A DNA stretch of 64,000 nucleotides. It comes from JAOAPY01 sp038237475 (GTDB taxonomy: Bacteria; Acidobacteriota; Blastocatellia; Pyrinomonadales; Pyrinomonadaceae). Below, one piece after another: positions 42,261-51,494 of the stretch. Made by a program: the position numbers and the translations under genes. Position 1 is the first letter of the stretch. The number at the start of each line of letters is the position of its first letter. The notes under the pieces are model-generated. The model did no database searches. It was given only the letters and a program-made list of their open reading frames with translations, and had not been told where the DNA came from. Where the stretch lies: assembly GCA_038237475.1 (NCBI GenBank), contig JBBRYS010000006.1:62001-126000 (forward strand). Direction: 5' to 3'.

Positions 42261-42662
42261 ATGGAAAACTATCCTTCAGGTGGAAAATCGGCTATCGGGC
42301 TGGATGCGAATCTCGCCGCTGCACTTGGCTATCCCATCGGCGTGCTTGGTCTCATTAGCTTCTTCATCGATAAGGAAAACAAGTTTGTCAGATTCCATGG
42401 GATTCAGTCGGTCCTCTACTCCGTCGCTCTGGGTGTCATTTTCACCATCATTTGGGTTGTGCTTGCGGTGGTGGCCTTGATTCTGGCTCAGATTTCCGGG
42501 GCCCTCGCGGCTCTTATCTGGGTGCTCTACCTGCTGCTCTTCCTGGCCGGCATGGTGCTCTGGTTAGGAGTGCTGCTCTACTCAGCCTACCGGGCCTACC
42601 AGGGCCAGACTTTTAAGCTTCCTTTGGTCGGGAACTTCGCGGAGAAGATGGTTGCGAGCTAG
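42261..42662 (+). CDS. DUF4870-like small membrane protein
   Basis: 133 residues with a short polar N terminus and three hydrophobic segments (AALGYPIGVLGLISFFI; SVALGVIFTIIWVVLAVVAL; YLLLFLAGMVLWLGVLLYSA). The FVRFHGIQSVLYS motif after the first helix and the AYQGQTFKLPLVGNFAEKM ending are typical of DUF4870/Tic20-like inner-membrane proteins of unknown function. AGGAGA lies upstream of the ATG. It stands alone between the minus-strand purS-purQ and purB genes. Confidence 0.85.
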   Translation: MENYPSGGKSAIGLDANLAAALGYPIGVLGLISFFIDKENKFVRFHGIQSVLYSVALGVIFTIIWVVLAVVALILAQISGALAALIWVLYLLLFLAGMVLWLGVLLYSAYRAYQGQTFKLPLVGNFAEKMVAS

Positions 42663-42753
42663 GAGGCATGACAGCGGCGGTCTACCGGACGGGGAATAAT
42701 TTTTCGGGCTGATCCCGTATATAGTCGCTGGTCCAGCGCATATTGGCCGGGCT

Positions 42754-44043
42754 TTAGAATACGCGCTCGAAAATTGTATCGATGTTGCGTAAATAAGTTT
42801 CCAGCGCGAAAGCCTCATCTATTTCCGCCGCTGACAGATGCGCGCTAATATCGGCGTCAGCTTTCAATAGAGTCTGGAAGTCCTGCCCGTCATCCCAAAC
42901 ACGCATCGCATTTCGCTGCACCCACTCGTAGGCGGTTTCGCGCGCCAGTCCCTTCTGCGTCAGCGCCAGCAACAGCTGTCCACTAAAGACCAACCCGCGG
43001 GTAGCGTTCAGGTTCTCCAGCATGCGCTCCGGGTACACTACCAAACCGTCAACCAGCGCAATCGTTTTCTGTAGCATGTAATCCAGAGTGATGCTGGAAT
43101 CAGGCAGTACGACGCGTTCGGCCGAAGAGTGCGAGATGTCGCGCTCATGCCACAAGGCTACATTTTCCAAACCCACGATACAGTTGGCGCGCACCAGGCG
43201 CGCCATACCGCAGATGCGTTCGGAAATGATCGGATTGCGTTTGTGCGGCATTGCGCTCGAGCCCTTCTGGCCTTTGGTAAAGCGCTCCTGGGCTTCACGA
43301 ACTTCAGTTCTTTGCCAGTGCCGTACCTGTAAAGCAAACTTGTCCAAAGACGAGGCAATGATCGCGAGCGTGCTGAGATATTCCGCGTAGCTATCGCGCT
43401 GGATAATCTGGGTCGAGACCGGTGCCGCCTTGAGGCCCAGGCGCGCGCAGACTTTTTCTTCCACGATCGGATCCAAAAGCGCGAAAGCGCCGACCGCCCC
43501 GCTAATCTTCCCGACCGCCACCGCCACCCTGGCCCGTTCGAGGCGCTCGCGATTGCGCCGCATCTCGTCGTACCAAAGTGCGAACGTCAGTCCAAAAGAA
43601 GTTGGCTCAGCATGGATGCCGTGGGTCCGGCCTACCTGCGGCGTCTGTTTGAATTCGAAGGCCCGCCGTTTTAGCACGGGTAACAGACCGTCAATCTTTT
43701 GCAGCAGCAGATCGCACGCGTCTCGCAGGAGCAAAGCATTGGCTGTGTCCACGACGTCAGACGAGGTCAGACCGTAGTGTACAAAGCGCGCTGCCTCGCC
43801 GATGGCTTCGGCGAGATTCGTGGTAAAGGCGATCACGTCATGATTGGTGATCTTCTCAATCTCGTTGATGCGCGCGACGGAAAAGCTGGCCCGGCTTTTA
43901 ATCTCAGCTACCGCCTCGGATGGGATGGTGCCCATTTCGGCGTGCACTTCACAGACTGCGATCTCAACTTCCAGCCACTTCTGGAACCTCGATTCTTCAG
44001 ACCAGAGTGCGCCCATTTCGGGAAGTGTGTAGCGTTCGATCAT
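42754..44043 (-). CDS. purB: Adenylosuccinate lyase
   Basis: 429 residues, fumarase/aspartase superfamily, short bacterial type. Signature regions: RYTLPEMGALWSEESRFQKW at the start, HYGLTSSDVVDTANALLLRD, VGRTHGIHAEPTSFGLTFAL and the catalytic-loop signature GSSAMPHKRNPIISERI. It acts twice in purine synthesis (SAICAR to AICAR, adenylosuccinate to AMP). Near purS-purQ but not obviously in one operon with them. Confidence 0.97.
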   Translation of the reverse strand: MIERYTLPEMGALWSEESRFQKWLEVEIAVCEVHAEMGTIPSEAVAEIKSRASFSVARINEIEKITNHDVIAFTTNLAEAIGEAARFVHYGLTSSDVVDTANALLLRDACDLLLQKIDGLLPVLKRRAFEFKQTPQVGRTHGIHAEPTSFGLTFALWYDEMRRNRERLERARVAVAVGKISGAVGAFALLDPIVEEKVCARLGLKAAPVSTQIIQRDSYAEYLSTLAIIASSLDKFALQVRHWQRTEVREAQERFTKGQKGSSAMPHKRNPIISERICGMARLVRANCIVGLENVALWHERDISHSSAERVVLPDSSITLDYMLQKTIALVDGLVVYPERMLENLNATRGLVFSGQLLLALTQKGLARETAYEWVQRNAMRVWDDGQDFQTLLKADADISAHLSAAEIDEAFALETYLRNIDTIFERVF

Positions 44044-44139
44044 AAAATTTTTATCCGCCGATTACGCACATTACACCGAGTAAGAAATAAGATTCACTTC
44101 GCACATTGGCCGGCCGATTGGCAACCGCGGGCGATTAAC

Positions 44140-44634
44140 CTACTGCAGTGCGGTTGAGTTAACAAAATACTTGGCGAGTACCCAGCGGCCGTTGCGCTCG
44201 ACTACAGTGAATGTTTCCATCCCCTCGCTGCGCTCGAACTTCGTGTCGTAAGTTAGAACAAAAGAGTGCCCGGCCAGCCTGCCGTTTGAGCGATTCTCTT
44301 CCGCAGCGGCGTGCAGGGTCCGGCTCTTAACTTTGCCAAGCTTATCTTTCACGGTGCCGAACACCTGAGCCGTTTTTTCCATCGTGGAGTCCTGACGCCA
44401 TTGGTCATCGGCTTCACGGTAGATCTTATCGTAACGCCCAGCTTCGGCATCCTCACCCACGCTTGCGACCAGAGCTTCGACTTCCGGCGGCACGCCCTCA
44501 CGATTGGCCTTCAACGCACAACTACTGCTCAGGAGCAGAACCGACAGCAACGCTGTCATGGTTAGGAGAATGTTTCGTGTTCCCCTCAGGCCAGAGTCGC
44601 CGTGTCTCAGTGTCAGTCTTAGTTCCATCCACAA
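44140..44634 (-). CDS. DUF4019-like exported or lipoprotein
   Basis: Up to 164 residues; the start is uncertain (TTG at 44634, ATG at 44628, or an internal ATG that begins the hydrophobic MTALLSVLLLSSSCALKANR). That stretch is a signal peptide, possibly of lipoprotein type with Cys after LSSS. The mature part (DAEAGRYDKIYREADDQWRQ, VFGTVKDKLGKVKSRTLHAA, VVERNGRWVLAKYFVNS) resembles DUF4019/DUF3887 domains, an NTF2-like fold seen in exported proteins. Role unknown. It is four bases downstream of the MBL hydrolase gene. Confidence 0.75.
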   Translation of the reverse strand: MWMELRLTLRHGDSGLRGTRNILLTMTALLSVLLLSSSCALKANREGVPPEVEALVASVGEDAEAGRYDKIYREADDQWRQDSTMEKTAQVFGTVKDKLGKVKSRTLHAAAEENRSNGRLAGHSFVLTYDTKFERSEGMETFTVVERNGRWVLAKYFVNSTALQ

Positions 44635-44638
44635 TCCT

Positions 44639-45463
44639 TCATACTTCGATCCACGGAGTCGGCTCCCTGGGAAATGAGAGCGTGATCTCCGTCTCAGCCG
44701 GAAATAAAGGCGCGCGCTCCTGGAGCGCGACTTCAGCCGTTATCCTGGCGAGATAGGGATTGTTCGCGCGTTGCGAAAGATGTGCGAGTACGATATGCCG
44801 GGCCGTTCCGTCAAAACCATACTGCAGCCACTCAGCCACATCTTCATTTGATATATGGCCAAGCCGCGAGAGGATTCGTTGCTTCAATTCCCAGGGGTAA
44901 ACCTCGCACGCCTTGAGCATGTCACGGCTGTGATTTGATTCCATAACGATGGCTGCACAGCCGCGCAGACGCTCGGTAATCAGGGTTGTGATGTGTCCGA
45001 AATCCATCAAGGTGGCAATCTTCACTCCCGCATGCGTGGCCGTGAAACCAAAGTTGTCGGCGGCGTCATGTGGGATGGTGAACGGATGGAAGTCTATTTC
45101 GCCCACGCGAAAGTCTTTGCTCGATTCTATTTCTTCGACGCGATCCTGGAGTGCGGCAGAGCGGCGGCGAGGTTCTTCGTTACTCACGCCAAAGTGTTCG
45201 CTGAGGTATGCTTCGCGGGTTTGCCCGGAAACGAAGACAGGACAATCGACCATCTTCAGCAGCACTCGCAAACCCCCAGAGTGGTCGCTGTGCTCGTGTG
45301 TCATCACAATACCGTCGAGCCGCGTGGCGTCTTCACCGACCAGGGCGAGCCGGCGCACGAGCTCGCGCGCGCTCAGACCCGCGTCGATTAGCACACGAGT
45401 TTCTCCGGCGACAATCAGCACCGCATTACCGGTTGAGCCGCTGCCAAGAACAGTGAGTTTCAT
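44639..45463 (-). CDS. MBL-fold hydrolase (YycJ/WalJ-like)
   Basis: 274 residues. It starts MKLTVLGSGSTGNAVLIVAG, carries the metal motif IVMTHEHSDHSGGLRVLL, then FTIPHDAADNFGFTATHAG and the C-terminal HIVLAHLSQRANNPYLA. This matches the YycJ/WalJ family, beta-CASP-lacking nuclease-like hydrolases linked to cell-wall regulation and DNA repair in Firmicutes. Function here inferred by family. Confidence 0.9.
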   Translation of the reverse strand: MKLTVLGSGSTGNAVLIVAGETRVLIDAGLSARELVRRLALVGEDATRLDGIVMTHEHSDHSGGLRVLLKMVDCPVFVSGQTREAYLSEHFGVSNEEPRRRSAALQDRVEEIESSKDFRVGEIDFHPFTIPHDAADNFGFTATHAGVKIATLMDFGHITTLITERLRGCAAIVMESNHSRDMLKACEVYPWELKQRILSRLGHISNEDVAEWLQYGFDGTARHIVLAHLSQRANNPYLARITAEVALQERAPLFPAETEITLSFPREPTPWIEV

Positions 45464-45504
45464 TCGTTGTTGTGCCCGCCAAATTGCAGTTTGACGGACC
45501 AGTT

Positions 45505-46812
45505 TCAGATCACGAGGCGCGAGCGATCAACGCTAAAGCCGTTGAGATTTCCGAGCGCGCCCAGCGCCAGGTTTTCGGACTTCAAGTAAGTTTGCCCCAC
45601 GCGCAGGATATCATCCGAGGTGACGGCTTCAAGACGCTGAATCATCTCATCGGGAGAGATGCGGCGACCGTGAACAATTTCCTGGCGCGCGAGCGTAGTG
45701 GCACGCGCATTCGAAGATTCAAGACCCAGCAGCGTCGAAGATACGGCCTGGTCCTTGACCAGCCGCAGTTCAGCTTCGTCAACGGGCTCGTTCACTATCC
45801 GTCGCAGCTCGTTCAGCGAGATATCGAGCACCTCGTCCAATTGCGCTGGCGAAGTTCCCGCGTAGACTGAGAAGACGCCGATGTCTGAAAAGGTGCTGAT
45901 GCCAGCGCCTACTGAATAGGCCAGGCCGCGCTCTTCCCGAATGCGCTGCCAGAGGCGGCTGGACGTGCCGCCGCCAAGCACTGAAGCGAGCAAGTTGGCA
46001 GCATAGCGATCGTCATTTCGCGACGAGGGCCAGGGAAGGGCGATGAGCAATTGTGCCTGCTCTAGCTCCTCCTTTTGCTCGATTAGAATCGGCGCTGCTG
46101 CAGTGGGTAGCGACATGTCAGCCTGGAAGCTCGCCGAGCCGACGTTTCGGGCCGGCGAGGTTCCATTTCCAAAAGCGCATGCGGCCAGTTCAACCAGTCG
46201 GTCATGATCGATATTTCCCGCCGCCGCGATTACAAAGTTCCGTGGCGAAAACTCGCTTCCGTGAAACTCCGCCGTGGTCGCGCTATCAAAACTCTGCACA
46301 GTTTCAGCGGTTCCCTCGATGGGCCGACCCAGTGGATGGGCCGGGAAGTAGACCGCATTGAAAAGCTCTGACAGCAGTTCATCCGGAGTATCCTCAACCA
46401 TCTTAATTTCTTCGAGAATGACTTTTTGCTCGCGTTCAAGATCTGTCGAATCAAAGCGCGGGTGAGCCAGCATATCGGCCAGCAGATCAAATGCCAGCGG
46501 CAGTCCCTTATCTGCAACCTTGATGGTGAATCCAGTTAGTTCGTGTGTGGTATAGGCATCGAGATGCCCCCCTAGGCGATCCGACTCAATGGCAATGTCA
46601 TGGGCCGAACGGCGCTCGGTGCCTTTAAAGACGGCGTGTTCGATAAAATGGCAAATCCCATTTAGCTCCGGAGATTCATGTCGCGAGCCGCGCCGCACCC
46701 AGATCCCGGCCGTGACTGAGCGTAAGCCGGGCATATGTTCAGTTAGAATCGTGATACCGTTTGGGAGCTTGGTAGATTGTACTTCTTCGATCATTCTTGT
46801 TCGGAAACTCAT
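45505..46812 (-). CDS. M16 family zinc peptidase
   Basis: About 435 residues from the ATG at 46812 (an in-frame start 32 codons upstream adds unrelated sequence). The inverted zinc motif HxxEH is in GICHFIEHAVFKGTERRSA, with the third ligand in the VILEEIKMVEDTPDELL helix. The second half has the RxxxY substrate region (IREERGLAYSVGAGISTF). It resembles mitochondrial-processing-peptidase-like bacterial proteases; without a signal peptide it is probably cytoplasmic. Confidence 0.93.
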   Translation of the reverse strand: MSFRTRMIEEVQSTKLPNGITILTEHMPGLRSVTAGIWVRRGSRHESPELNGICHFIEHAVFKGTERRSAHDIAIESDRLGGHLDAYTTHELTGFTIKVADKGLPLAFDLLADMLAHPRFDSTDLEREQKVILEEIKMVEDTPDELLSELFNAVYFPAHPLGRPIEGTAETVQSFDSATTAEFHGSEFSPRNFVIAAAGNIDHDRLVELAACAFGNGTSPARNVGSASFQADMSLPTAAAPILIEQKEELEQAQLLIALPWPSSRNDDRYAANLLASVLGGGTSSRLWQRIREERGLAYSVGAGISTFSDIGVFSVYAGTSPAQLDEVLDISLNELRRIVNEPVDEAELRLVKDQAVSSTLLGLESSNARATTLARQEIVHGRRISPDEMIQRLEAVTSDDILRVGQTYLKSENLALGALGNLNGFSVDRSRLVI

Positions 46813-47082
46813 TTCAGCGCAGCCCTTTACTTTTCGAGACGAGAAATCGTAACACGCGCCAAAACATGCGGCAAAGGCAGCCCCGAAGAGACCGCGATTA
46901 GGCTGCAAACTGTTGATTTACTTGGAGAGAAAGGTGTTCTAAGATTTCCCAGGCCGGCCGGTCCGATTCAGCAGGACGGGCGCCGCTCGCTTCCAGCGTG
47001 CTTCCTATTCAGAAGAAGCTTTTAAATAAGCCGGGTAACTCCAGCGCATTGATGCACGCAGGATGCGTGCGGTCCCAGGGTT

Positions 47083-47628
47083 GTGTTGCATTACATCATC
47101 AGGAAAGCAACTATCGAAGACCGGCCGGCGATCGAACAGCTAATCATCGCGTCGGCAAGAAAACTGAGTCGAGCAGATTACTCGGTTGAACAAATCGAAG
47201 CCGCGATTGAAGAGGTGTTCGGCGTTGACACAAAGCTTATTCAGGACGGCACTTACTTTGTCGCAGACGAGTTGGGAAAACTAATTGGGTGCGGCGGATG
47301 GAGCAAACGAAAGACTCTGTTTGGTGGCGACCAGTTTGCCGATCGGGATCCGGGCGAACTGGATCCGCAGACTGAGCCGGCGAAAATTCGCGCATTCTTT
47401 GTCCATCCGGAGTTCGCGAGAAAAGGAGTCGGGCGAGCAATTCTCGAGCGCTGCGAAGCGGAAGCGAAAGCTTCCGGATTTAGAAACCTTGAGTTGATGT
47501 CTACGCTGCCTGGGATCAAACTCTACGAGGCTTGTGGATATCAGAACGGCGAACAATACGAGTACCCCATGGGGAATGGCGTCGTACTGCCGCTTCGGAT
47601 CATGCGGAAGGAGTTGCTCGGTAAATGA
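47083..47628 (+). CDS. GNAT-family N-acetyltransferase
   Basis: 181 residues from a GTG at 47083. The acetyl-CoA binding motif is in AFFVHPEFARKGVGRAILER, with EAEAKASGFRNLELMSTLPG and KLYEACGYQNGEQYEYPMGN completing the fold. Substrate unknown. Followed by a copy of the interspersed repeat. Confidence 0.88.
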   Translation: MLHYIIRKATIEDRPAIEQLIIASARKLSRADYSVEQIEAAIEEVFGVDTKLIQDGTYFVADELGKLIGCGGWSKRKTLFGGDQFADRDPGELDPQTEPAKIRAFFVHPEFARKGVGRAILERCEAEAKASGFRNLELMSTLPGIKLYEACGYQNGEQYEYPMGNGVVLPLRIMRKELLGK

Positions 47629-47648
47629 TTGAATCATTATTAGCAGGG

Positions 47649-47715
47649 GTTCAGAGTACCGACTTCAGGGTTTTTTGGCAGCGTCCAATGCCCGCCTGAA
47701 GGCGGTAGTCTAAAC
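47649..47715. repeat. Interspersed repeat, copy 2
   Basis: GTTCAGAGTACCGACTT at the left and CCCGCCTGAAGGCGG then TCTAAACG at the right, a shorter version of the repeat at 11568-11718. It ends 21 nt before the next gene, so may affect its 5' leader. Confidence 0.7.
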
Positions 47716-47736
47716 GTCTGTGAGGAGCTTAAATAT

Positions 47737-48972
47737 ATGTCTCATCGCAAACACTCTAAAGCTTTGGTCGCAGGACGTTGCGCCATCCTGCTTGTTTGTC
47801 TGACGATTCTCTGGCCCACCCTGGTCAATGGTCAGGCCGGGGAGAGTATCCCGGAGTTGAAAGCACAGGCGCGAAACCTAATTGATCAACTGCGCTACAC
47901 AGAGGCAGTTCCGGTGCTGGAAAAAATCGCCGCAGCGGAACCGAACGACGCTGAGACACATTATTTCCTCGGTTCAGCGCTGTTGGGAGTAGTTGCCAAT
48001 ACCACCGGCGAGAACGCCCAACGCCAACTGCGCCTGAAGGCCCGCGCTGAATTCTTAAAAGCAAAGCAACTGGGCAATAAGGCTACGAATTTGGATGCGA
48101 TGATTGAGTCGCTCGCCGCTGACGGCTCGGGTCACAAGGCCTTTTCTGACAAAGCTGAGGCCGAAGCATCGATGAAAGAAGGTGAAGCATCCTTTGCTCG
48201 CGGACAGCTTGACGATGCCTTCCGTTCATATCAAAAGGCCCTCAAGCTGGACCCGACCCTATATTACGCAGCGCTTTTTTCCGGTGACGTAAAAATGCAG
48301 AATGGAGACTTCGCGGGAGCCGAAGTCTGGTACCAGCGAGCCATAGCGATTGATCCAAACAAAGAGACTGCATACCGTTATTCGGCCAGTCCCCTTATGA
48401 AACAACAAAAGTATGATGAAGCACGTGACCGCTATGTCGAAGCTTTCATAGTTGAACCTTACAATTCCTTCACCGCCTCAGGTCTTAATCAGTGGGCCCA
48501 GATCACAAATAATTCACTGGCTCATCCACAGATCGACATTCCTGTCAGCGTAACTTTTGACGATAAAGGTAACGTCAAGATTAATTTGGATGCAGCCGTG
48601 ATGCTCGGTAAGGATGATGGTTCATTTGCCTGGATCATCTACGGAACCACACGCTCAACCTGGCAGAAAGAAACCTTCAAGAAGACTTTTCCAGGTGAGC
48701 CGGCGTATCGACACTCGCTGGCTGAGGAAGCCGATGCGCTGCGCGCCGTTATCCAGATGGCGTCTGCCGACAAGAAGACTAAGGTTCTCAGCCCGCCGCT
48801 GGCGAAGCTTAAGAAACTCAATGACGAGGGATTGCTGGAAGCTTACATACTGCTGGCACGAGCGGACCGGGGGATCGCCCAGGACCACGCAGCTTATCTC
48901 AAAGCCCATCGCGACAAGCTACGCCAGTACACCCTGGACTATGTCACAAAGAGCGGCGGCAATGATAAGTGA
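47737..48972 (+). CDS. Exported TPR protein
   Basis: 411 residues with a signal peptide (AILLVCLTILWPTLVNG). The body is built of tetratricopeptide repeats (IDQLRYTEAVPVLEKIAAAE, GQLDDAFRSYQKALKLDPTL, GDFAGAEVWYQRAIAIDPNK), followed by a beta-rich domain (IDIPVSVTFDDKGNVKINLD) and a helical tail. TPRs mediate protein contacts; partners are unknown. GAGGAGC lies before the ATG. Confidence 0.85.
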   Translation: MSHRKHSKALVAGRCAILLVCLTILWPTLVNGQAGESIPELKAQARNLIDQLRYTEAVPVLEKIAAAEPNDAETHYFLGSALLGVVANTTGENAQRQLRLKARAEFLKAKQLGNKATNLDAMIESLAADGSGHKAFSDKAEAEASMKEGEASFARGQLDDAFRSYQKALKLDPTLYYAALFSGDVKMQNGDFAGAEVWYQRAIAIDPNKETAYRYSASPLMKQQKYDEARDRYVEAFIVEPYNSFTASGLNQWAQITNNSLAHPQIDIPVSVTFDDKGNVKINLDAAVMLGKDDGSFAWIIYGTTRSTWQKETFKKTFPGEPAYRHSLAEEADALRAVIQMASADKKTKVLSPPLAKLKKLNDEGLLEAYILLARADRGIAQDHAAYLKAHRDKLRQYTLDYVTKSGGNDK

Positions 48973-49041
48973 GTAGAACTCCAGTTGTGATCTGTGAGAA
49001 GTAGATCGCTCAGTGCCGGCAGGGATGCGCCCGGCCCCATC

Positions 49042-49932
49042 CTAGAGCAGTTGAAAATTATAACTGATGATCGTTTTCGTTTTTTGAGTGCGACCCGCTC
49101 TTCCCAGTGGTTCAAACTTGGCTTGTTTCGCAGCATTGACTGCTGCCTCCTGAAGCATGGGTGAACCGGAAATCGCTTCCGCATCGGCAACGGAACCGTT
49201 CTCGTCAACAGTTGCCAGCACTCTGACGATACCAGCAACTTGCCGTTGGCGGGCTTCATCCGGATAGATTGGGCGCGGCAGACTGATCACGCGATTGCTG
49301 AGCATTTCATTTTCAACAAAGACAGCCGGCCGGCCCGGCATATCCAGGCGTACTATGCCTTCGTTTCCCGTCGGCAGACTCATATTGTTATTGCTGGGGC
49401 GGACAAAGATTTCGCCACGCGCTTCCAGTCCCGCTTTTTCGGCCAGCGTGTTCACGACGGAGGCGCAAATCGCTTTACTGTCAACCCGGAAGCTGGTGGT
49501 CCCGCCGGCGTGCGAAGCCTGATCATGATATTGGATCGTCACGTAGGGATTTTTGGTTTTGATCCATCCGATTGGATTTACGCCGTAGGGAAGGGGAACT
49601 GATCCGAGAATTGATGCGGTCTTGGGACGGTTTGCCTGGGAGTCGGCGAATTCCTGGCTGATCGAAGCGTAGGGAATAAAAAACACTTCCTTACCCAGCT
49701 TGTTGCGGAATACCAGCCGGCTATTTACATCGTCAAAGTTAAGCGTGCCTTCCTGCTTTTTGTTATAGCCAAACACTCCGCCTTCATATTTTGCCTTGAC
49801 AGATTGTGGCGCCGCTTCGGGCTTAGCGGTGGTACTGGACTTATCAATAGCGCGCGGCGCTTGTGCTGCCGCAGCGCTTAGCAGCGTCAGCAAAACCAGC
49901 GAAGCACCAATCAGTTTCAGGTAAATATGCAT
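49042..49932 (-). CDS. Exported protein with TonB C-terminal domain
   Basis: 296 residues with a signal peptide (LIGASLVLLTLLSAAAAQA). The C-terminal 85 residues are a TonB-type domain (SLPRPIYPDEARQRQVAGIV, VLATVDENGSVADAEAISGS, AAKQAKFEPLGRAG). Unlike classical TonB there is no membrane anchor with a proline-rich spacer; the region in between (about 40-190) is unrecognised. It may contact outer-membrane receptors or act in the periplasm. A TonB-dependent receptor gene lies 1.6 kb upstream on the same strand. Confidence 0.82.
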   Translation of the reverse strand: MHIYLKLIGASLVLLTLLSAAAAQAPRAIDKSSTTAKPEAAPQSVKAKYEGGVFGYNKKQEGTLNFDDVNSRLVFRNKLGKEVFFIPYASISQEFADSQANRPKTASILGSVPLPYGVNPIGWIKTKNPYVTIQYHDQASHAGGTTSFRVDSKAICASVVNTLAEKAGLEARGEIFVRPSNNNMSLPTGNEGIVRLDMPGRPAVFVENEMLSNRVISLPRPIYPDEARQRQVAGIVRVLATVDENGSVADAEAISGSPMLQEAAVNAAKQAKFEPLGRAGRTQKTKTIISYNFQLL

Positions 49933-49974
49933 GTGGATCTCCCTCTTAAAACTAAATAACTCAAGTTGGCCAAA

Positions 49975-51246
49975 TTATTTTGCGAACGGCCGGACACGAT
50001 CAGCCGACTCCTTAAAGTCAGCATCCGTGGGTACCAGGTTCAGGCCCTTCTGATAAGCCCCCAGTGCTTTGCCGTATTGTTTGCTCACTTCGTAGGCGTA
50101 GCCAAGTTCGCGATAGACGTTGACATCATCAGGCTTCTTTTCGGCCGCACGCTCAAGCGCTGCAATTGCTTTAGGAAAAATCTTAAGGCGAGACTGCGCC
50201 ACGCCCAGCAGATAAAAGGTAAATGAGTTGGCCTCCGGAGTGGCTACTTTTTCAAGCGCCGTGGCCGCGCGCTGATATTGCTTGGCGCCAATTAAAGCCT
50301 GGCCAAACAACATCACCGCATCGGCATCGGTACGGACCTTGATCAAACCTTCTCCGGCACGCACCGCACTTAAATAATCAGCGTCCGCTGCGGCAGGATC
50401 GCCGGCCAAGGCCGCCCTTCTCAAGTAAGCAGAAGTCAGCAGCAACCAGGCGCCGGCCATCCGAGGATCGTTAACTGTAGCTCGATTTAAAGCGGCAATC
50501 GCAGTAGCGGGATCGTTGCGTGTGAGGGCGATCTGTCCCAGGAAGTAAAGCGCGTTGGCGTCTTTGGGGTTGGCTTTGACGACAGCATTAAAAGTCCGTT
50601 CGGCGTCGGTAGCTTTTCCTGTCTTGTATTCCGCCCAGCCACGGTAATAGAGCATCAGAGCGTCGGGTTCTGCACCCGTTCTTGACGTTGCTTTCACCAA
50701 CAGCGGGAGCGCCTGGTCAAATTTTTCGGCGAGGACATACGCCTGGGCCAAAGCGTCGATCGTCGGCGCATCCTCTTGCTTGGCGACCTCCTGAAGATTG
50801 AGTGCAGTTTGTAAATCAATAGCCGCTTCCGGATACTGCTTCAGCGCGAGTTCGGAAAAGCCGGCTATCTTCCACGCCTCGGTGTTTTGCGGATCTGTTT
50901 TGGCAATCTGTTTTGCCTCTCTTGCTGCGGCCGCGTACTGCTTTTGCTGGAACAAGCCGTAGGCGTGCGTGGTGTCGCCGGTGTCCACTCCGACGGGGGC
51001 TGAAGAATCGGCGATGGGTTTGACAGGCTTGATGTCAAGCAAGGGAACATTGGAATTTCTCGCGGCTGGGGTCGGCGTCGGTTTTGGCAGAAGCAGCGAA
51101 TCCTCCTGGTTCTGCACGGGCTTCGGTTGCACTCGCCGCGGCCTGCTGGATTGCGCAATCACACCTCCGGCGAGCAGAGCGATGATTGCCCCGCTGCTTA
51201 TGAGACTGCCCGTACCGCGTGGGGAACGAAATGGATAGCTAAACAT
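49975..51246 (-). CDS. Membrane-anchored TPR protein
   Basis: About 423 residues from the ATG at 51246 with GGAAAGG upstream. A hydrophobic N-terminal segment (GSLISSGAIIALLAGGVIAQ) acts as signal or anchor, then a proline/arginine-rich stretch and at least eight TPR units (YAAAAREAKQIAKTDPQNTE, KTGKATDAERTFNAVVKANP, YGKALGAYQKGLNLVPTDAD). No catalytic motif. Downstream of the TonB-dependent receptor gene and upstream of the TonB-domain gene on the same strand, suggesting an envelope-related function. Confidence 0.85.
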   Translation of the reverse strand: MFSYPFRSPRGTGSLISSGAIIALLAGGVIAQSSRPRRVQPKPVQNQEDSLLLPKPTPTPAARNSNVPLLDIKPVKPIADSSAPVGVDTGDTTHAYGLFQQKQYAAAAREAKQIAKTDPQNTEAWKIAGFSELALKQYPEAAIDLQTALNLQEVAKQEDAPTIDALAQAYVLAEKFDQALPLLVKATSRTGAEPDALMLYYRGWAEYKTGKATDAERTFNAVVKANPKDANALYFLGQIALTRNDPATAIAALNRATVNDPRMAGAWLLLTSAYLRRAALAGDPAAADADYLSAVRAGEGLIKVRTDADAVMLFGQALIGAKQYQRAATALEKVATPEANSFTFYLLGVAQSRLKIFPKAIAALERAAEKKPDDVNVYRELGYAYEVSKQYGKALGAYQKGLNLVPTDADFKESADRVRPFAK

Positions 51247-51441
51247 GCGGAGACCTTTCCAGGAGAGATGATGCGTAATATTTGAATTCACCAAAATGCG
51301 GCTAAAGCCAGAATCTCGGATGCGGCGGCCCGCACTTGAGTTTGCCGCTGGCAAGGTTAGCGCAAGTTGGGTGGGCCCTACAAACTACGAGCATTCTACG
51401 AGGAGGCTCGCCAGGGCTTGGGACTTTGAGCCACAAAGCAA

Positions 51442-51467
51442 ACGACCGGCGAGTTATCACCGGTCGT
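51442..51467 (-). terminator. Terminator after the TonB-dependent receptor gene
   Basis: An 8-bp stem ACGACCGG/CCGGTCGT with a 10-nt loop, 28 nt after the stop, followed on the minus strand by TTGCTTTG. Reasonable intrinsic terminator with a weak T-tract. Confidence 0.55.
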
Positions 51468-51494
51468 CTGCTGTTCCTGAGCCCAACCCCAAAA

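Noticed and set aside
51361..51440. Possible tRNA-like stretch between the TPR and receptor genes
   Set aside because: No cloverleaf pairing or T-loop consensus could be formed.
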